From contig JAGOBH010000001.1 of the NCBI GenBank assembly GCA_017983495.1, positions 868,001 to 932,000 on the forward strand: 64,000 nt of DNA, read 5' to 3'. Below the pieces are notes generated by a model. It saw nothing but the letters and a program-made list of their open reading frames with translations, was not told the origin of the DNA and did no database searches. This DNA is from Pyrinomonadaceae bacterium. Lineage in GTDB: Bacteria > Acidobacteriota > Blastocatellia > Pyrinomonadales > Pyrinomonadaceae. Shown here in pieces: positions 19,048-27,161 of this stretch (positions are counted from its first letter, which is position 1; each line of letters begins with the position of its first letter). The position numbers and the translations under genes were made by a program.

Positions 19048-21132
19048 TTATCGAACAAACGCATTCGGCACCGGCAGGTCGCCGGTTTGGCCGAATTGCT
19101 GGATGAGTGATCCGGCGGTCGAGCGTTGGGCGTACCAGGTCGAGCTTGACGGGCGGAAGATGGCGGCGTCGGTTTTGCCATCGCCGTCGTAGTCGCCGGG
19201 GACGGGCAGGTCGGTCGCGGTGCCGAACGGGAACGAGTAATAGCTGCTGTCCTCGCTGCGGAGCACGAACCACGTGCCGCTCGACGGTCGGAAGAACGCG
19301 ATGTCGGCCTTGCCGTCGCCGGTGTGATCACCGCAAACGGCCTTGTCGCCCGACTGGCCAAATTGGTACGCTATCAGTCCGCCGGTGCTCTTTGAGATCC
19401 ACCATTCTGACGACGCGGGCCGGTAGATGCCGATGTCGGTTTTGCCGTCGCCGTCAAAATCGGACGTGAGCGGTACGTCGCCATTTGCACCGAATTGAGC
19501 GATCGTCGTGCCGCCGGTCGAACGGCTGATGTACCAGGTCGAGTTTGACGCACGGAAAACGGCCGCGTCGGCCTTGCCGTCGCCGTCATAGTCCGCGGGA
19601 ACCGTTACGTCGCCGCTGCTGCCAAACGGGAACGCGAAGAACGACATATCTTCGCTCCTCAGGACGTACCAAAAACCGGTCGACGGGCGGAAAAACGCCA
19701 TATCGGTCTTGCCGTCGCCGGTGAAATCACCTGGCGTGATGGTGTCGCCCGCGGCGCCAAACTGTGCCGCACCGTTGCCGCCGTTGCTGCTCCGCTGGTA
19801 CCACCATTCGTTCTGGCCCGGACGAAATACTGACATGTCGGTCTTGCCGTCGCCGTCAAAATCCGCCGGCGAACGCCGCGTAACCGCGAGCGAACCCTTT
19901 GCCAATTCGCCGACGTACGACAGCGCCAGCTTTGTGAACTTAAGTGCGTGCGTCGCGTTGTTATTGCTGCGCGAGATTGTGTCGTTCGCACTGTGGATGG
20001 CGGTATTGTCGTCGCTAAATGTCGATTCGAACGGGAACGACGCCGGATAGCTCTTATTGTGCCACGCGGCGTGATCCGAACAGCCGTAACCGCAGGACGA
20101 CGTTCCGACGACCATTGTCGGCATATATGCCGTGATCAGGTCGCGGACAAATTGATTCTGGGCGGCGTTGGTGTAATCGGTGAAGATAACGATGTCATTG
20201 CCGAGCGTGCCCTTGTAGTTGGTCATGTCGAGCTGCATGACGCCGATCACGTTCTTATTTAAGGTGCGATATTCCGCGGCGATCGCGTTCGAACCGCGAA
20301 GCCCGACCTCCTCGGCCGCGTACGCCATAAATTTGACGGTGCGGTTCGGGCGGAAATTCTTCGCCATCAGCACGCGGATGGTCTCGGTCAGACAGGCGAT
20401 GCCCGAGGCGTCGTCATCCGCGCCCGGTGCTGCCAGCGTCGAGCCGCCCGTATTGATCGAATCCTGATGTGCACCGAGCACGACGATCTCGTCCGGCAAT
20501 GTCGTGCCGTTGATCGTCAAAATGATCGAAGGCTGCGGCGAGGTCGCGGTCGGATGAGCGTAAAATTCGACAGTTACGTCGCTGCGTCCGGCCGCCAGCG
20601 TCGTCCATTTGTTTTTGATCCAGTTTGCCGAATCCATCCCGCTCGGCTGGTTATAGCGGCGGTTTGGAAACGCCGAAAGGTCGAGTATGACCTGCCGGTT
20701 TTGCAGTTCGTTGGCCTCCACCAGCATCGGGGTGACGGCCGCCTGATTGTCGATCGTGTATGTGACCAGCTGCTGTGCGGCATCGACCCGTGCAAGTTCG
20801 TTGATCGATTCGATGGCAGCGTCCTCGGTCGGATGGGCGATATAGCCGCTGCACTTATGAAACTTGTCGTGCATCGACGACGACAAGGCCTCCATCTGCG
20901 GCTCGTTCAGCCGGACGACCGCGATGCCGTCCCGGACGACACGCACGTCAACCGATTTGAGCTGTGTTTCGTCCGCCGCAAGCGTGTTCTGGATATGTGT
21001 AAGCTCAGCACTATCAACAGTTACCCAATAGTCAAACTTGTCCGCACGCGAGGCACCCGCATACATCAAAACGCCGATGACCGCACAACACACGACCGCA
21101 ACGATGGCCAAAGCCTTAAATTTATACGACAT
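19048..21132 (-). CDS. Secreted M28-family metallo-aminopeptidase with C-terminal FG-GAP module
   Basis: 694 residues from the ATG at 21132; the longer frame opens with TTG and has no ribosome site. A signal anchor (ALAIVAVVCCAVIGVLMYAG) is followed by a pro-region. The M28 domain (about 190-410) carries the two-zinc ligands: GAHQDS (His), APGADDDASG (bridging Asp), AYAAEEVGLRGS (Glu pair), MQLDM (Asp) and the late His in AIHSANDTI. Residues about 420-694 are one FG-GAP module ending in PVPNAFVR, almost the same as the ends of the 1065-4610 and 4870-5973 proteins. It is expected to remove N-terminal residues from peptides outside the cell. The propeller may hold the enzyme on the surface or on a substrate (inference). 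It converges on the kinase gene and shares a terminator with it. Confidence 0.9.
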   Translation of the reverse strand: MSYKFKALAIVAVVCCAVIGVLMYAGASRADKFDYWVTVDSAELTHIQNTLAADETQLKSVDVRVVRDGIAVVRLNEPQMEALSSSMHDKFHKCSGYIAHPTEDAAIESINELARVDAAQQLVTYTIDNQAAVTPMLVEANELQNRQVILDLSAFPNRRYNQPSGMDSANWIKNKWTTLAAGRSDVTVEFYAHPTATSPQPSIILTINGTTLPDEIVVLGAHQDSINTGGSTLAAPGADDDASGIACLTETIRVLMAKNFRPNRTVKFMAYAAEEVGLRGSNAIAAEYRTLNKNVIGVMQLDMTNYKGTLGNDIVIFTDYTNAAQNQFVRDLITAYMPTMVVGTSSCGYGCSDHAAWHNKSYPASFPFESTFSDDNTAIHSANDTISRSNNNATHALKFTKLALSYVGELAKGSLAVTRRSPADFDGDGKTDMSVFRPGQNEWWYQRSSNGGNGAAQFGAAGDTITPGDFTGDGKTDMAFFRPSTGFWYVLRSEDMSFFAFPFGSSGDVTVPADYDGDGKADAAVFRASNSTWYISRSTGGTTIAQFGANGDVPLTSDFDGDGKTDIGIYRPASSEWWISKSTGGLIAYQFGQSGDKAVCGDHTGDGKADIAFFRPSSGTWFVLRSEDSSYYSFPFGTATDLPVPGDYDGDGKTDAAIFRPSSSTWYAQRSTAGSLIQQFGQTGDLPVPNAFVR

Positions 21133-21416
21133 TAATTTAATACCAAAGTACAAAAAAGCGTAGGAGGAAAGCGCGCCGGAAAACTCGACTATACATTATT
21201 TAAATACACCTTATCAACCGCAATTTCCAGCAGTTTCTTCGCTCTCTGTCCAAGCCAGATCTACTCTCTGCGGGGCTCTGCGTAAAACTCTCCGGTCTCT
21301 GCGTGAACCCGATCGTTAACGCCGAGTCCGCTGAGGTGGCCGCAGTGGCCGCGGAGATCATTTGTCGTTAACGAGTTGCCGATGATCTGCCCGGCATGTT
21401 GCCGTTGAAACCTGGC

Positions 21417-21546
21417 CTACCGAACAAACGCATTCGGCACCGGCACGTCGCCCGTTGTGCCAAACTGCTGGATCAAAACACCCGCCGATGAACGGTTGGC
21501 GTACCACGTCGAGTTCGAAGGCCGGAACACCGCCGCGACAGCGGCA
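21417..21546 (-). pseudogene. Fragment of an FG-GAP protein C-terminus
   Basis: On the minus strand, one frame from about 21546 to the TAG at 21417 reads AVAAVFRPSNSTWYANRSSA and then GVLIQQFGTTGDVPVPNAFVR before the stop. This is the last ~42 residues of the FG-GAP module found intact in three other genes of the window. Nothing upstream continues the frame, so only the 3' end remains. The nucleotide match is also close: CGAACAAACGCATTCGGCAC occurs here and at the 3' end of the M28 gene. It marks a recombination or deletion endpoint next to the hairpin chain. Confidence 0.85.
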
Positions 21547-21600
21547 GGATGAATGTAGCCGTGGAGTTTCTGGCGTCAGGCCCCACCAATCCTCAAAGCA

Positions 21601-22045
21601 GCCCGCGTGAGCGGGCGACATAACTTTAGCCACACGTGCGAACGTGTGGCCAATCACCCCGATCGATCTGAGCGTGCAAGAGCGTGCGACATATGTCGCG
21701 TGTTCCACACGCTCCGGTTATTTAATGCACAAACCCCACGTTCCGCTTTCGCTTCTCATGGGGCTACAACTATCACGTCCGCTCCGCGGACTAGTATCCT
21801 CAATAAATTGCCGTCGGCTTCAGCCGGCTTCCCGCGTCCTCGCGGCAAATAGCCACGCTAGTTTACGGCGTGGTTAGATCGTCCAACCGATCCCCAGCCC
21901 GTTTCAACGGGCTTACCTTTCCGAACGGCTTAAGCCAAAAGAATAAGGACGGTAAACCGCCCTTATCGGATCATTTTTCAATCTGACCACGTGCTAAACC
22001 CACGTGGCTATTTGCCCTTCGGGAAAGCCGCGCAATGGCGGCTGG
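21601..22045. repeat. Array of at least seven small hairpins
   Basis: Hairpins follow one another with little between them. They are GCCCGC-GTGA-GCGGGC (21601-21616), GCCACACG/CGTGTGGC (21629-21650), GTCGGCT/AGCCGGC (21813-21828), CCGCG-TCCT-CGCGG (21832-21845), CCACGC/GCGTGG (21853-21873), AGCCCGT/ACGGGCT (21896-21913), ATAAGGACGG/CCGCCCTTAT (about 21946-21970) and CCACGTG/CACGTGG (21987-22007). Stems differ in sequence, but most begin with AGCC or GCC and end with GGCT or GGC. Such chains resemble REP-type repeats; no transposase (RAYT) gene is in the window. Confidence 0.8.
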
Positions 22046-22073
22046 GGTGATTGTGAACCCTCAGAGAAATTAA

Positions 22074-22147
22074 CCGCAGATGAACGCGTGTGGACACGGA
22101 TGGGATCTCTTTAAATCTGATCCGCGTTGATCAGCGTTCATCTGCGG
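22074..22147. repeat. Long inverted repeat (CCGCAGATGAACGC arms)
   Basis: CCGCAGATGAACGC (22074-22087) has its exact reverse complement at 22134-22147. The inner parts (ACACGGAT versus ATCCGCGT) pair partly. The whole could fold into one long imperfect hairpin. The wording resembles interspersed repeats found between genes in many environmental bacteria (recollection, not searched). Confidence 0.8.
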
Positions 22148-22593
22148 CAGATATCTTCGGTTTGTGGCTTGCCGTTCCAGTCGGATAGATCGGATCCAAT
22201 CTCGCCACAGTTGACACCGATGATACAATGGTTGTTACGGATCTTGATCTTTGAAAACGAAACCGAGCAGGACGATACACTGCTCGCGGCTGATTTTTAC
22301 CGCAAAGCTCGCAAAGCTCGCAAAGGTAACCGCAAAGGTCGCAAAGTAAAGGGTGAAGTTCCAAAGTGGATCCGTGGACCTAGGGACTTCCATGACTTTC
22401 TCGACTTTCTAGACTCGCTCCACTCGCATGATGTGGGAACTTGTTGGGACAACGGGACAGAAACGTGAAAGTGCTCTAACCACAGTTATAACAACAGTTA
22501 GCGTAATAGGGCGGTAGGAAAGATTCCCACTATTTCCCACTAAGTAGGAAATAGTATGAATCTTTAATAAGACGGGCCGTCCGGGACTGTCTT

Positions 22594-22747
22594 GTCAGAA
22601 CCGCCTCCGTCAGGGGGCGGCATCCGAGTTGGGGATGAGATCAGTGCAGCTTGAAATTCAAACGTGCATATCTAACCCGGCAATTTGTGATGAACGATGT
22701 ACCAAACTCCAACGCCCAAGCCGCCCGCTCACGCAGGCGGTTCTGAC
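22594..22747. repeat. Inverted pair of 27-base REP-like elements
   Basis: The left copy (22594-22620) begins GTCAGAACCGCCTCCGT. The right copy (22721-22747) is its reverse complement at 24 of 27 positions. Each copy folds on itself (CCGCC…GGGCGG). The 100 bases between them hold no gene. The arrangement is like a bacterial interspersed mosaic element or a minimal mobile REP doublet. Confidence 0.75.
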
Positions 22748-22955
22748 ATCTCGGGCCAACTGCGGTCTCCGCGTGGAACGGAATGTTAACTCAGAGTTCG
22801 CAAAGGTCGCAGGGAAGTGGAAAAGTGAAAAAAGGGAAGAGTGGAAAAGTGAAAATTAAAAAGCCAATGTCGAGCCGTCAGACTTGGGGCTTGGGACTCT
22901 TGGGACCTGGGACTTGGGACATCTGGCCACCGGCCACCGACCCCTGCCACCCGAT

Positions 22956-23894
22956 TCACACGCTTTGCAGAAATGTGCGGAGATCGCTCTCGGTCGGGAG
23001 GGCGGTGCGGGCACCGAGGGAGCGGCATTTGAGGGCGGCGACGGCGTTTGCCATGCGTGCGCTTGTTTCGACCGACTCGCCGGTCAGCAGGCCGTAGAGC
23101 AGGCCGACGCGGAACGAATCGCCGGCACCGGTCGTGTCCTGACAGCCGCCCGGCACGGCGAAACCCGCAGTTCCGATGTAGTTGCCGCCGCAGAGCAGCA
23201 GCGAACCGGCGGCACCGAGCGTCACGCCGGCGACCTTGCATCCATAGCGGTTTTGCAGTTCAGCGAGGGCGGTACGCGTATCGCTGATACCGAGAAATTT
23301 CGAGGGGAATTCGGCCGACGCGATCAGGACGTCGACGTTTGCCAGCACATCCTCGACGCCGTCAAAGATGTTATCGATGTCGATCGAGACGATCGCACCC
23401 GCGGCACGTGCGGCACGAGCCATCACGAGACACGCGGCCGTGTCGTGCGGCGTGAAATGGAGCACCTTTGCCGACGCAGCCGCCTCGACCGGAGCCTCGT
23501 CCGCCGTATAGCCGAGCATCTTGTCCCGCTGCCAGATGACCGTGCGTTCGCCGGTGCGTTCGTCGATGACGATAAAGGCGATCTGGGTCCGGGCACCGGC
23601 GATGCGCTCTGCAAAACGCATCTCGACGCCGTCGTCCGTCATCGAACGCCAGCCGATGTCGCCCGCCGCGTCGTCGCCAAATCGGCCCGCATACGCCGTC
23701 GCCAGGCCCAGACGCCGAAGCCCGGCCATCGTCGTCGCCACCTCGCCGCCCGCCGCCTGAATGTATTCGGTCAACTCGACCTTCGAGTCGTACTCAGGAT
23801 ATACAGGTACGCGGATCAGAAAATCGACCGCGTTCGTGCCAAATCCGGCAGCGTCAAATTCGGCGTCGGTGCGTAATTCGAACGGAAAGTTCAT
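22956..23894 (-). CDS. PfkB/ribokinase-family sugar kinase
   Basis: 312 residues from the ATG at 23894; a TTG 11 codons upstream is less likely. The fold is clear from AAGGEVATTMAGLRRLG and GRFGDDAAGD at the N-terminal sugar-binding side, and from DTTGAGDSFRVGLLYGL, the PfkB signature 2 with catalytic Asp and the GAGD anion hole, at the C-terminal side. It phosphorylates a sugar or nucleoside with ATP in the cytoplasm. The substrate (ribose, fructose, adenosine or another) cannot be read from the sequence. It stands alone, divergent from the LysW-like gene. No strong ribosome site is visible. The standard Ala of GAGDAF is Ser here, a common variant. Confidence 0.88.
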   Translation of the reverse strand: MNFPFELRTDAEFDAAGFGTNAVDFLIRVPVYPEYDSKVELTEYIQAAGGEVATTMAGLRRLGLATAYAGRFGDDAAGDIGWRSMTDDGVEMRFAERIAGARTQIAFIVIDERTGERTVIWQRDKMLGYTADEAPVEAAASAKVLHFTPHDTAACLVMARAARAAGAIVSIDIDNIFDGVEDVLANVDVLIASAEFPSKFLGISDTRTALAELQNRYGCKVAGVTLGAAGSLLLCGGNYIGTAGFAVPGGCQDTTGAGDSFRVGLLYGLLTGESVETSARMANAVAALKCRSLGARTALPTESDLRTFLQSV

Positions 23895-24052
23895 AGCAGT
23901 TTGTTGAGCAATGTATGGCGGCAGCAATTATTGGCAATGATATCTTGCCAAGCCAACGCCATCCACGTTAGATTTAATTAGAATATCAACTTTCGCTTTG
24001 TTTCCGACGTTGTTGTTCAATAATTTCATAGATTGTCCGGAGAAATTGAAGC

Positions 24053-24268
24053 ATGCCTACATCGATCTGCCCAGAATGCCGCGAAGAAGTTTACGTTGAC
24101 GCCGAATCCGAACAGGGCGACATCATCCCGTGCGACGAATGCGGTATCAACCTTGTCGTCGTCGGACTCGACCCGATCGAACTCGACCCGCACGGCGACG
24201 ATGACGCCGATAGTTCGGTCAAATGCGACGATTTTAGCGAATACGGCTACGATGACGATCATTATTGA
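24053..24268 (+). CDS. Small acidic zinc-ribbon protein of the LysW type
   Basis: 71 residues. CPEC…CDEC pairs (about residues 6-30) with VYVDAESEQGDIIPCDECG and VVVGLDPIEL match LysW, the amino-group carrier protein of the alpha-aminoadipate lysine/arginine pathway. In LysW the substrate is attached to the last glutamate of a conserved EDWGE tail. Here the tail is a longer Asp-rich stretch ending EYGYDDDHY, so the usual attachment residue is missing. No lysX, lysZ or argO partner is nearby. GGAGA lies 11 bases before the ATG. It may be a carrier with another tail chemistry, or a plain zinc ribbon used elsewhere. The fold is fairly sure; the function is not known. Confidence 0.75.
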   Translation: MPTSICPECREEVYVDAESEQGDIIPCDECGINLVVVGLDPIELDPHGDDDADSSVKCDDFSEYGYDDDHY

Positions 24269-24292
24269 TCGCTGATGCTCAATTGACCCTGT

Positions 24293-24330
24293 CGGGCCGC
24301 CGCCTTTTCTCGATTGGCGGCCCGATTTTT
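24293..24330 (+). terminator. Rho-independent terminator of the LysW-like gene
   Basis: A perfect 9-bp stem CGGGCCGCC/GGCGGCCCG (24293-24301, 24316-24324) followed by ATTTTTC. It lies 25 bases past the stop. Confidence 0.85.
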
Positions 24331-24422
24331 CAATATCGTTCAAATTGACCGAATACTTCTCACACATCGGTCAGACCGAGTCCTGACCGACACACCCGCC
24401 GCACAGCTTTCCCGCAAAACGC

Positions 24423-24440
24423 TAACATTTTCGTAACATT
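24423..24440 (+). promoter_or_regulatory. Pho-like direct repeat upstream of the c-di-GMP gene
   Basis: Two exact TAACATT copies, 11 bases apart (TAACATT-TTCG-TAACATT). This is the spacing of PhoB/PhoP boxes (7-4-7) and is close to the Bacillus TTAACA direct repeat. It lies 167 bases before the ATG of the HD-GYP/GGDEF gene. The same arrangement lies before the PhoB/PhoR-like operon at 49734-49758. The remaining sequence of the 24269-24606 gap shows nothing else I can name. Confidence 0.5.
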
Positions 24441-24606
24441 GGCTATCGTCAATGAATGGCACGCTATTTGATTTGGGTCATAGCGGAGATTCGCCTGAGT
24501 CAAGCGTTAACGACGGGCGGCGAATTAGCATCGCATCCACGGTGCACCGCCATTTTCCGGCTTCCGCTAACGCTAAGGATCCCAACGGTCGCCAAATAAT
24601 TTCGAT

Positions 24607-27153
24607 ATGAGTTTCGCCGGATACAACGAATACAGATCCTTCACAAAGCTGTTATGGCTCGTGGTGGTGTTCGCCGCGGCTATTGCCGTTGCGGCGTCGG
24701 TATTCCCGGTGACTCAATACACCTTTTCCAAATCCGTCGCCCTGCTTGCGGCGACATTTGTTGCAGTAATTCTCAGTCAGTACGAGTTGCGGCTGCCAAA
24801 AACGTCCATTGAGATCTCAGTTGGGGACATAATTGCGATCTGGGGCGTGTTTTGGCTTGGGGTAAGCGGCGGTGTTTTGCTCGGCGCCGCCGCTTCATTT
24901 TCCTATCAGATGCGGACCCGCAAAATATCGGCCAAGAAAGCATATGCGGTCGCCGCACGTACCTTCGCCGTCGTTACGGCTGCACTAATTTTCAGCGTTG
25001 GCTTTGGTCATGTGGCCTTTGCCGAAAACCATATCGCGGAATTGTCGGACGTCAATGTGATCGTGGGCGGGACTTTGTTGATGACGCTTATCCTCAGCGT
25101 CGTACACGCGTCTCTCATGTTCATATTTCGCGTCGTGACCGAAAGTACGGCGAGTCACCGTATGCGGGCGTCCGACAGTATGTTCGAGATCGTAACTGTA
25201 TCATCACTTACGATCACACTAAGTGGCCTGTTTGCGTATTTCGGACTGGCGTTTGGCCTGGTGGTCGTGCCGGTGGTGATTTTCGCCATCGTTTCATATC
25301 GGATCCATACGCGCCGCCTTGAGAATAAGACTGCGCAGATACTTGAGGCCAGCCGAATCCAACTCGCCACGGTCGAGGCTCTCGCAACCGCGATCGATGC
25401 CCGCGATCAGGTCGGCAGCGGTCATGTCCGGCGAACTCAGATCTACGCAGTCGGGTTGGGCAGGGCGTTGGGGTTGAGTAAAGACGAGATCAGCGCACTG
25501 CGAACCGGAGCCCTGCTCCACGACATTGGCAAGCTCGCTGTGCCGGATCACATTCTCAGCAAGCCCGGTCCGTTAACCGCAGCCGAGATCGTCAAGACCA
25601 AGATACATGCGTCCGTGGGTGCCTCGATCCTCGAACAGGTAGGTTTTAATTACCCGGTTGTGCCTGCGGTCCGCCATCACCACGAATCGTGGGACGGCAC
25701 CGGATATCCGGACGGCCTCGCCGGCGAGCGTATACCGCTAACGGCGCGGATCCTTGCCGTTGCCGACACGTACGACACGCTGCGTAGCGCTCGACCGTTT
25801 CGTCCGCCTGTCACACGTGACAAGGCTCGCGAGATGATGATCGAAAAGGCCGGTGCTCATTTTGATCCAAAGGTGGTCGATGTGTTTCTCAAATTGCTTA
25901 GCGGCCTCGAAAATGAGATCGCCGAGCAGGGGCTCGCATATTCAGAAAAAACTGATGAGCGAAACATTTCGGCCGCTCCGTCGAACAGCTATGTCGAACA
26001 AATAAAGCTGGCGAATAAAGAAGTATTTACGCTCTATGAACTCGCCAGAGAGTTTGGTTCGTCGGCGAATCTCGACGAAATGCTCGCTCTCTTTACCAGC
26101 CGCATCAAGCAGCTGATACCGTTTGATACTTGTGCGGTGTATCTGCTGGATCATACGAAGAAAGTTGCCCTGGCCGCACATGTGAACGGTCTGAACTGGC
26201 AAGTCCTCGCCGGCAAGCGGATAAAGATCGGCGAAGGAGCTACGGGCGTTGCTCTTAAAAAGCGTCAAACGGTAAGCAACGTCAATCCGGATCTCGACTT
26301 TTCGCTGTCACAGCTTGAGCTAATACAGCAATATTCGACGATGGCTGCGTTGCCGCTGATGGTCGATAATGAACTGATCGGTGCCGTCTCGATTTACTCG
26401 GTCGACCTCGAAAGCTATGAGGACGAGCATCTCCGACTGCTCGAGACAGTCTCACGCATCGCCGCCGAAGCGATCGGTAAGTCGCAGCAGCACGCCGAGG
26501 CCCAGGCTCATGCACTGACCGACCCAATGACAGGGCTTCCGAATGCGCGCAGCCTCCAGATCCAGTTTGAGAAGGAGGTTGGCCGAGCCAGCCGTTTTGG
26601 CAGCACTTTTCAAGTTTTGGTTCTCGATCTCGATGGATTCAAGTTGGTCAATGATAATTTTGGACATCTGGTCGGCGACGAAATGCTCCGCGAGGTCGGT
26701 GCGGTCATACAACAACAGCTGCGCGATTACGATTTCCTGGCACGCTATGGCGGCGACGAATTTGTCGCACTGATACCCGAGACTGGGTACGATGGCGTTG
26801 TAGAGCTATGCTCGCGAATCGAATCTGCCGTGGCGGCTTTCCGGCTCCCGGTCGACGGCGGCAGATTCGCGTCGGTCGGTGTCAGTCTCGGTTCTGCCGG
26901 GTATCTGCAGAGCGGCAGCACATTTGACCAAATGATCGTAGCCGCTGACAAAGCCATGTACGCGCGCAAGTCGAGCCGCAAACTGAGCAACACTTACGAA
27001 CGCAACATTCGTACCGCACCGCTGTCGGAAATCCTGGCGGGACGGCCCGATGCCGCGAACGTACGCAGCGAGACCCTCGATATGCCTTCAAACGAAGGCT
27101 TTATAATCGAACTCGACGAATCGCACATTATCTCGACCTCGTCGGTAAACTGA
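24607..27153 (+). CDS. Membrane HD-GYP / GAF / GGDEF protein (c-di-GMP turnover)
   Basis: 848 residues. The N-terminal part (about 15-232) holds six to seven membrane helices. The HD-GYP domain (about 253-440) keeps its metal motifs: HD at 305-306, HHHE at 357-360 and the GYP motif at 366-368 within WDGTGYPDG. A GAF domain follows (about 480-625, FDTCAVYLL… EGATGVAL). A GGDEF domain (about 636-800) has DGFKLVNDNFGH, the active GGDEF at 715-719 and an inhibitory site RxxD at 706-709, exactly five residues before it. Both a c-di-GMP phosphodiesterase and a product-inhibited diguanylate cyclase therefore look intact in one chain. The gene stands alone; a Pho-like repeat lies upstream. Which activity dominates cannot be told from the sequence. 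Confidence 0.93.
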   Translation: MSFAGYNEYRSFTKLLWLVVVFAAAIAVAASVFPVTQYTFSKSVALLAATFVAVILSQYELRLPKTSIEISVGDIIAIWGVFWLGVSGGVLLGAAASFSYQMRTRKISAKKAYAVAARTFAVVTAALIFSVGFGHVAFAENHIAELSDVNVIVGGTLLMTLILSVVHASLMFIFRVVTESTASHRMRASDSMFEIVTVSSLTITLSGLFAYFGLAFGLVVVPVVIFAIVSYRIHTRRLENKTAQILEASRIQLATVEALATAIDARDQVGSGHVRRTQIYAVGLGRALGLSKDEISALRTGALLHDIGKLAVPDHILSKPGPLTAAEIVKTKIHASVGASILEQVGFNYPVVPAVRHHHESWDGTGYPDGLAGERIPLTARILAVADTYDTLRSARPFRPPVTRDKAREMMIEKAGAHFDPKVVDVFLKLLSGLENEIAEQGLAYSEKTDERNISAAPSNSYVEQIKLANKEVFTLYELAREFGSSANLDEMLALFTSRIKQLIPFDTCAVYLLDHTKKVALAAHVNGLNWQVLAGKRIKIGEGATGVALKKRQTVSNVNPDLDFSLSQLELIQQYSTMAALPLMVDNELIGAVSIYSVDLESYEDEHLRLLETVSRIAAEAIGKSQQHAEAQAHALTDPMTGLPNARSLQIQFEKEVGRASRFGSTFQVLVLDLDGFKLVNDNFGHLVGDEMLREVGAVIQQQLRDYDFLARYGGDEFVALIPETGYDGVVELCSRIESAVAAFRLPVDGGRFASVGVSLGSAGYLQSGSTFDQMIVAADKAMYARKSSRKLSNTYERNIRTAPLSEILAGRPDAANVRSETLDMPSNEGFIIELDESHIISTSSVN

Positions 27154-27161
27154 TCTCTAAC

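Larger units (their letters stand above)
21133..22955. other. Gene-free repeat island
   Basis: About 1.8 kb with no intact gene. The parts, in order, are: short direct repeats of the CTCTGCG(T/G) type at 21240-21310; the broken FG-GAP tail (21417-21546); a chain of small hairpins (21601-22045); a long inverted repeat (22074-22147); CGCAAAG-type tandem copies (22301-22348); an inverted REP-like pair (22594-22747); and purine-rich GTGGAAAAGTGAAA and GACTTGGGAC tandem copies (22815-22920). Open frames here are short, lack ribosome sites and have compositions set by the repeats. The promoter of the minus-strand M28 gene should lie at the left end; a TATAGT box occurs near 21190 on the minus strand. 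Confidence 0.8.

Noticed and set aside
20467..21135. Plus-strand frame of 222 codons
   Set aside because: Antisense to the M28 peptidase, whose zinc motifs are all present.
22629..22859. Short plus-strand frame of 76 codons in the repeat island
   Set aside because: It runs through the REP-like pair and the purine-rich tandems, so its codons are set by the repeats, and it has no ribosome site.
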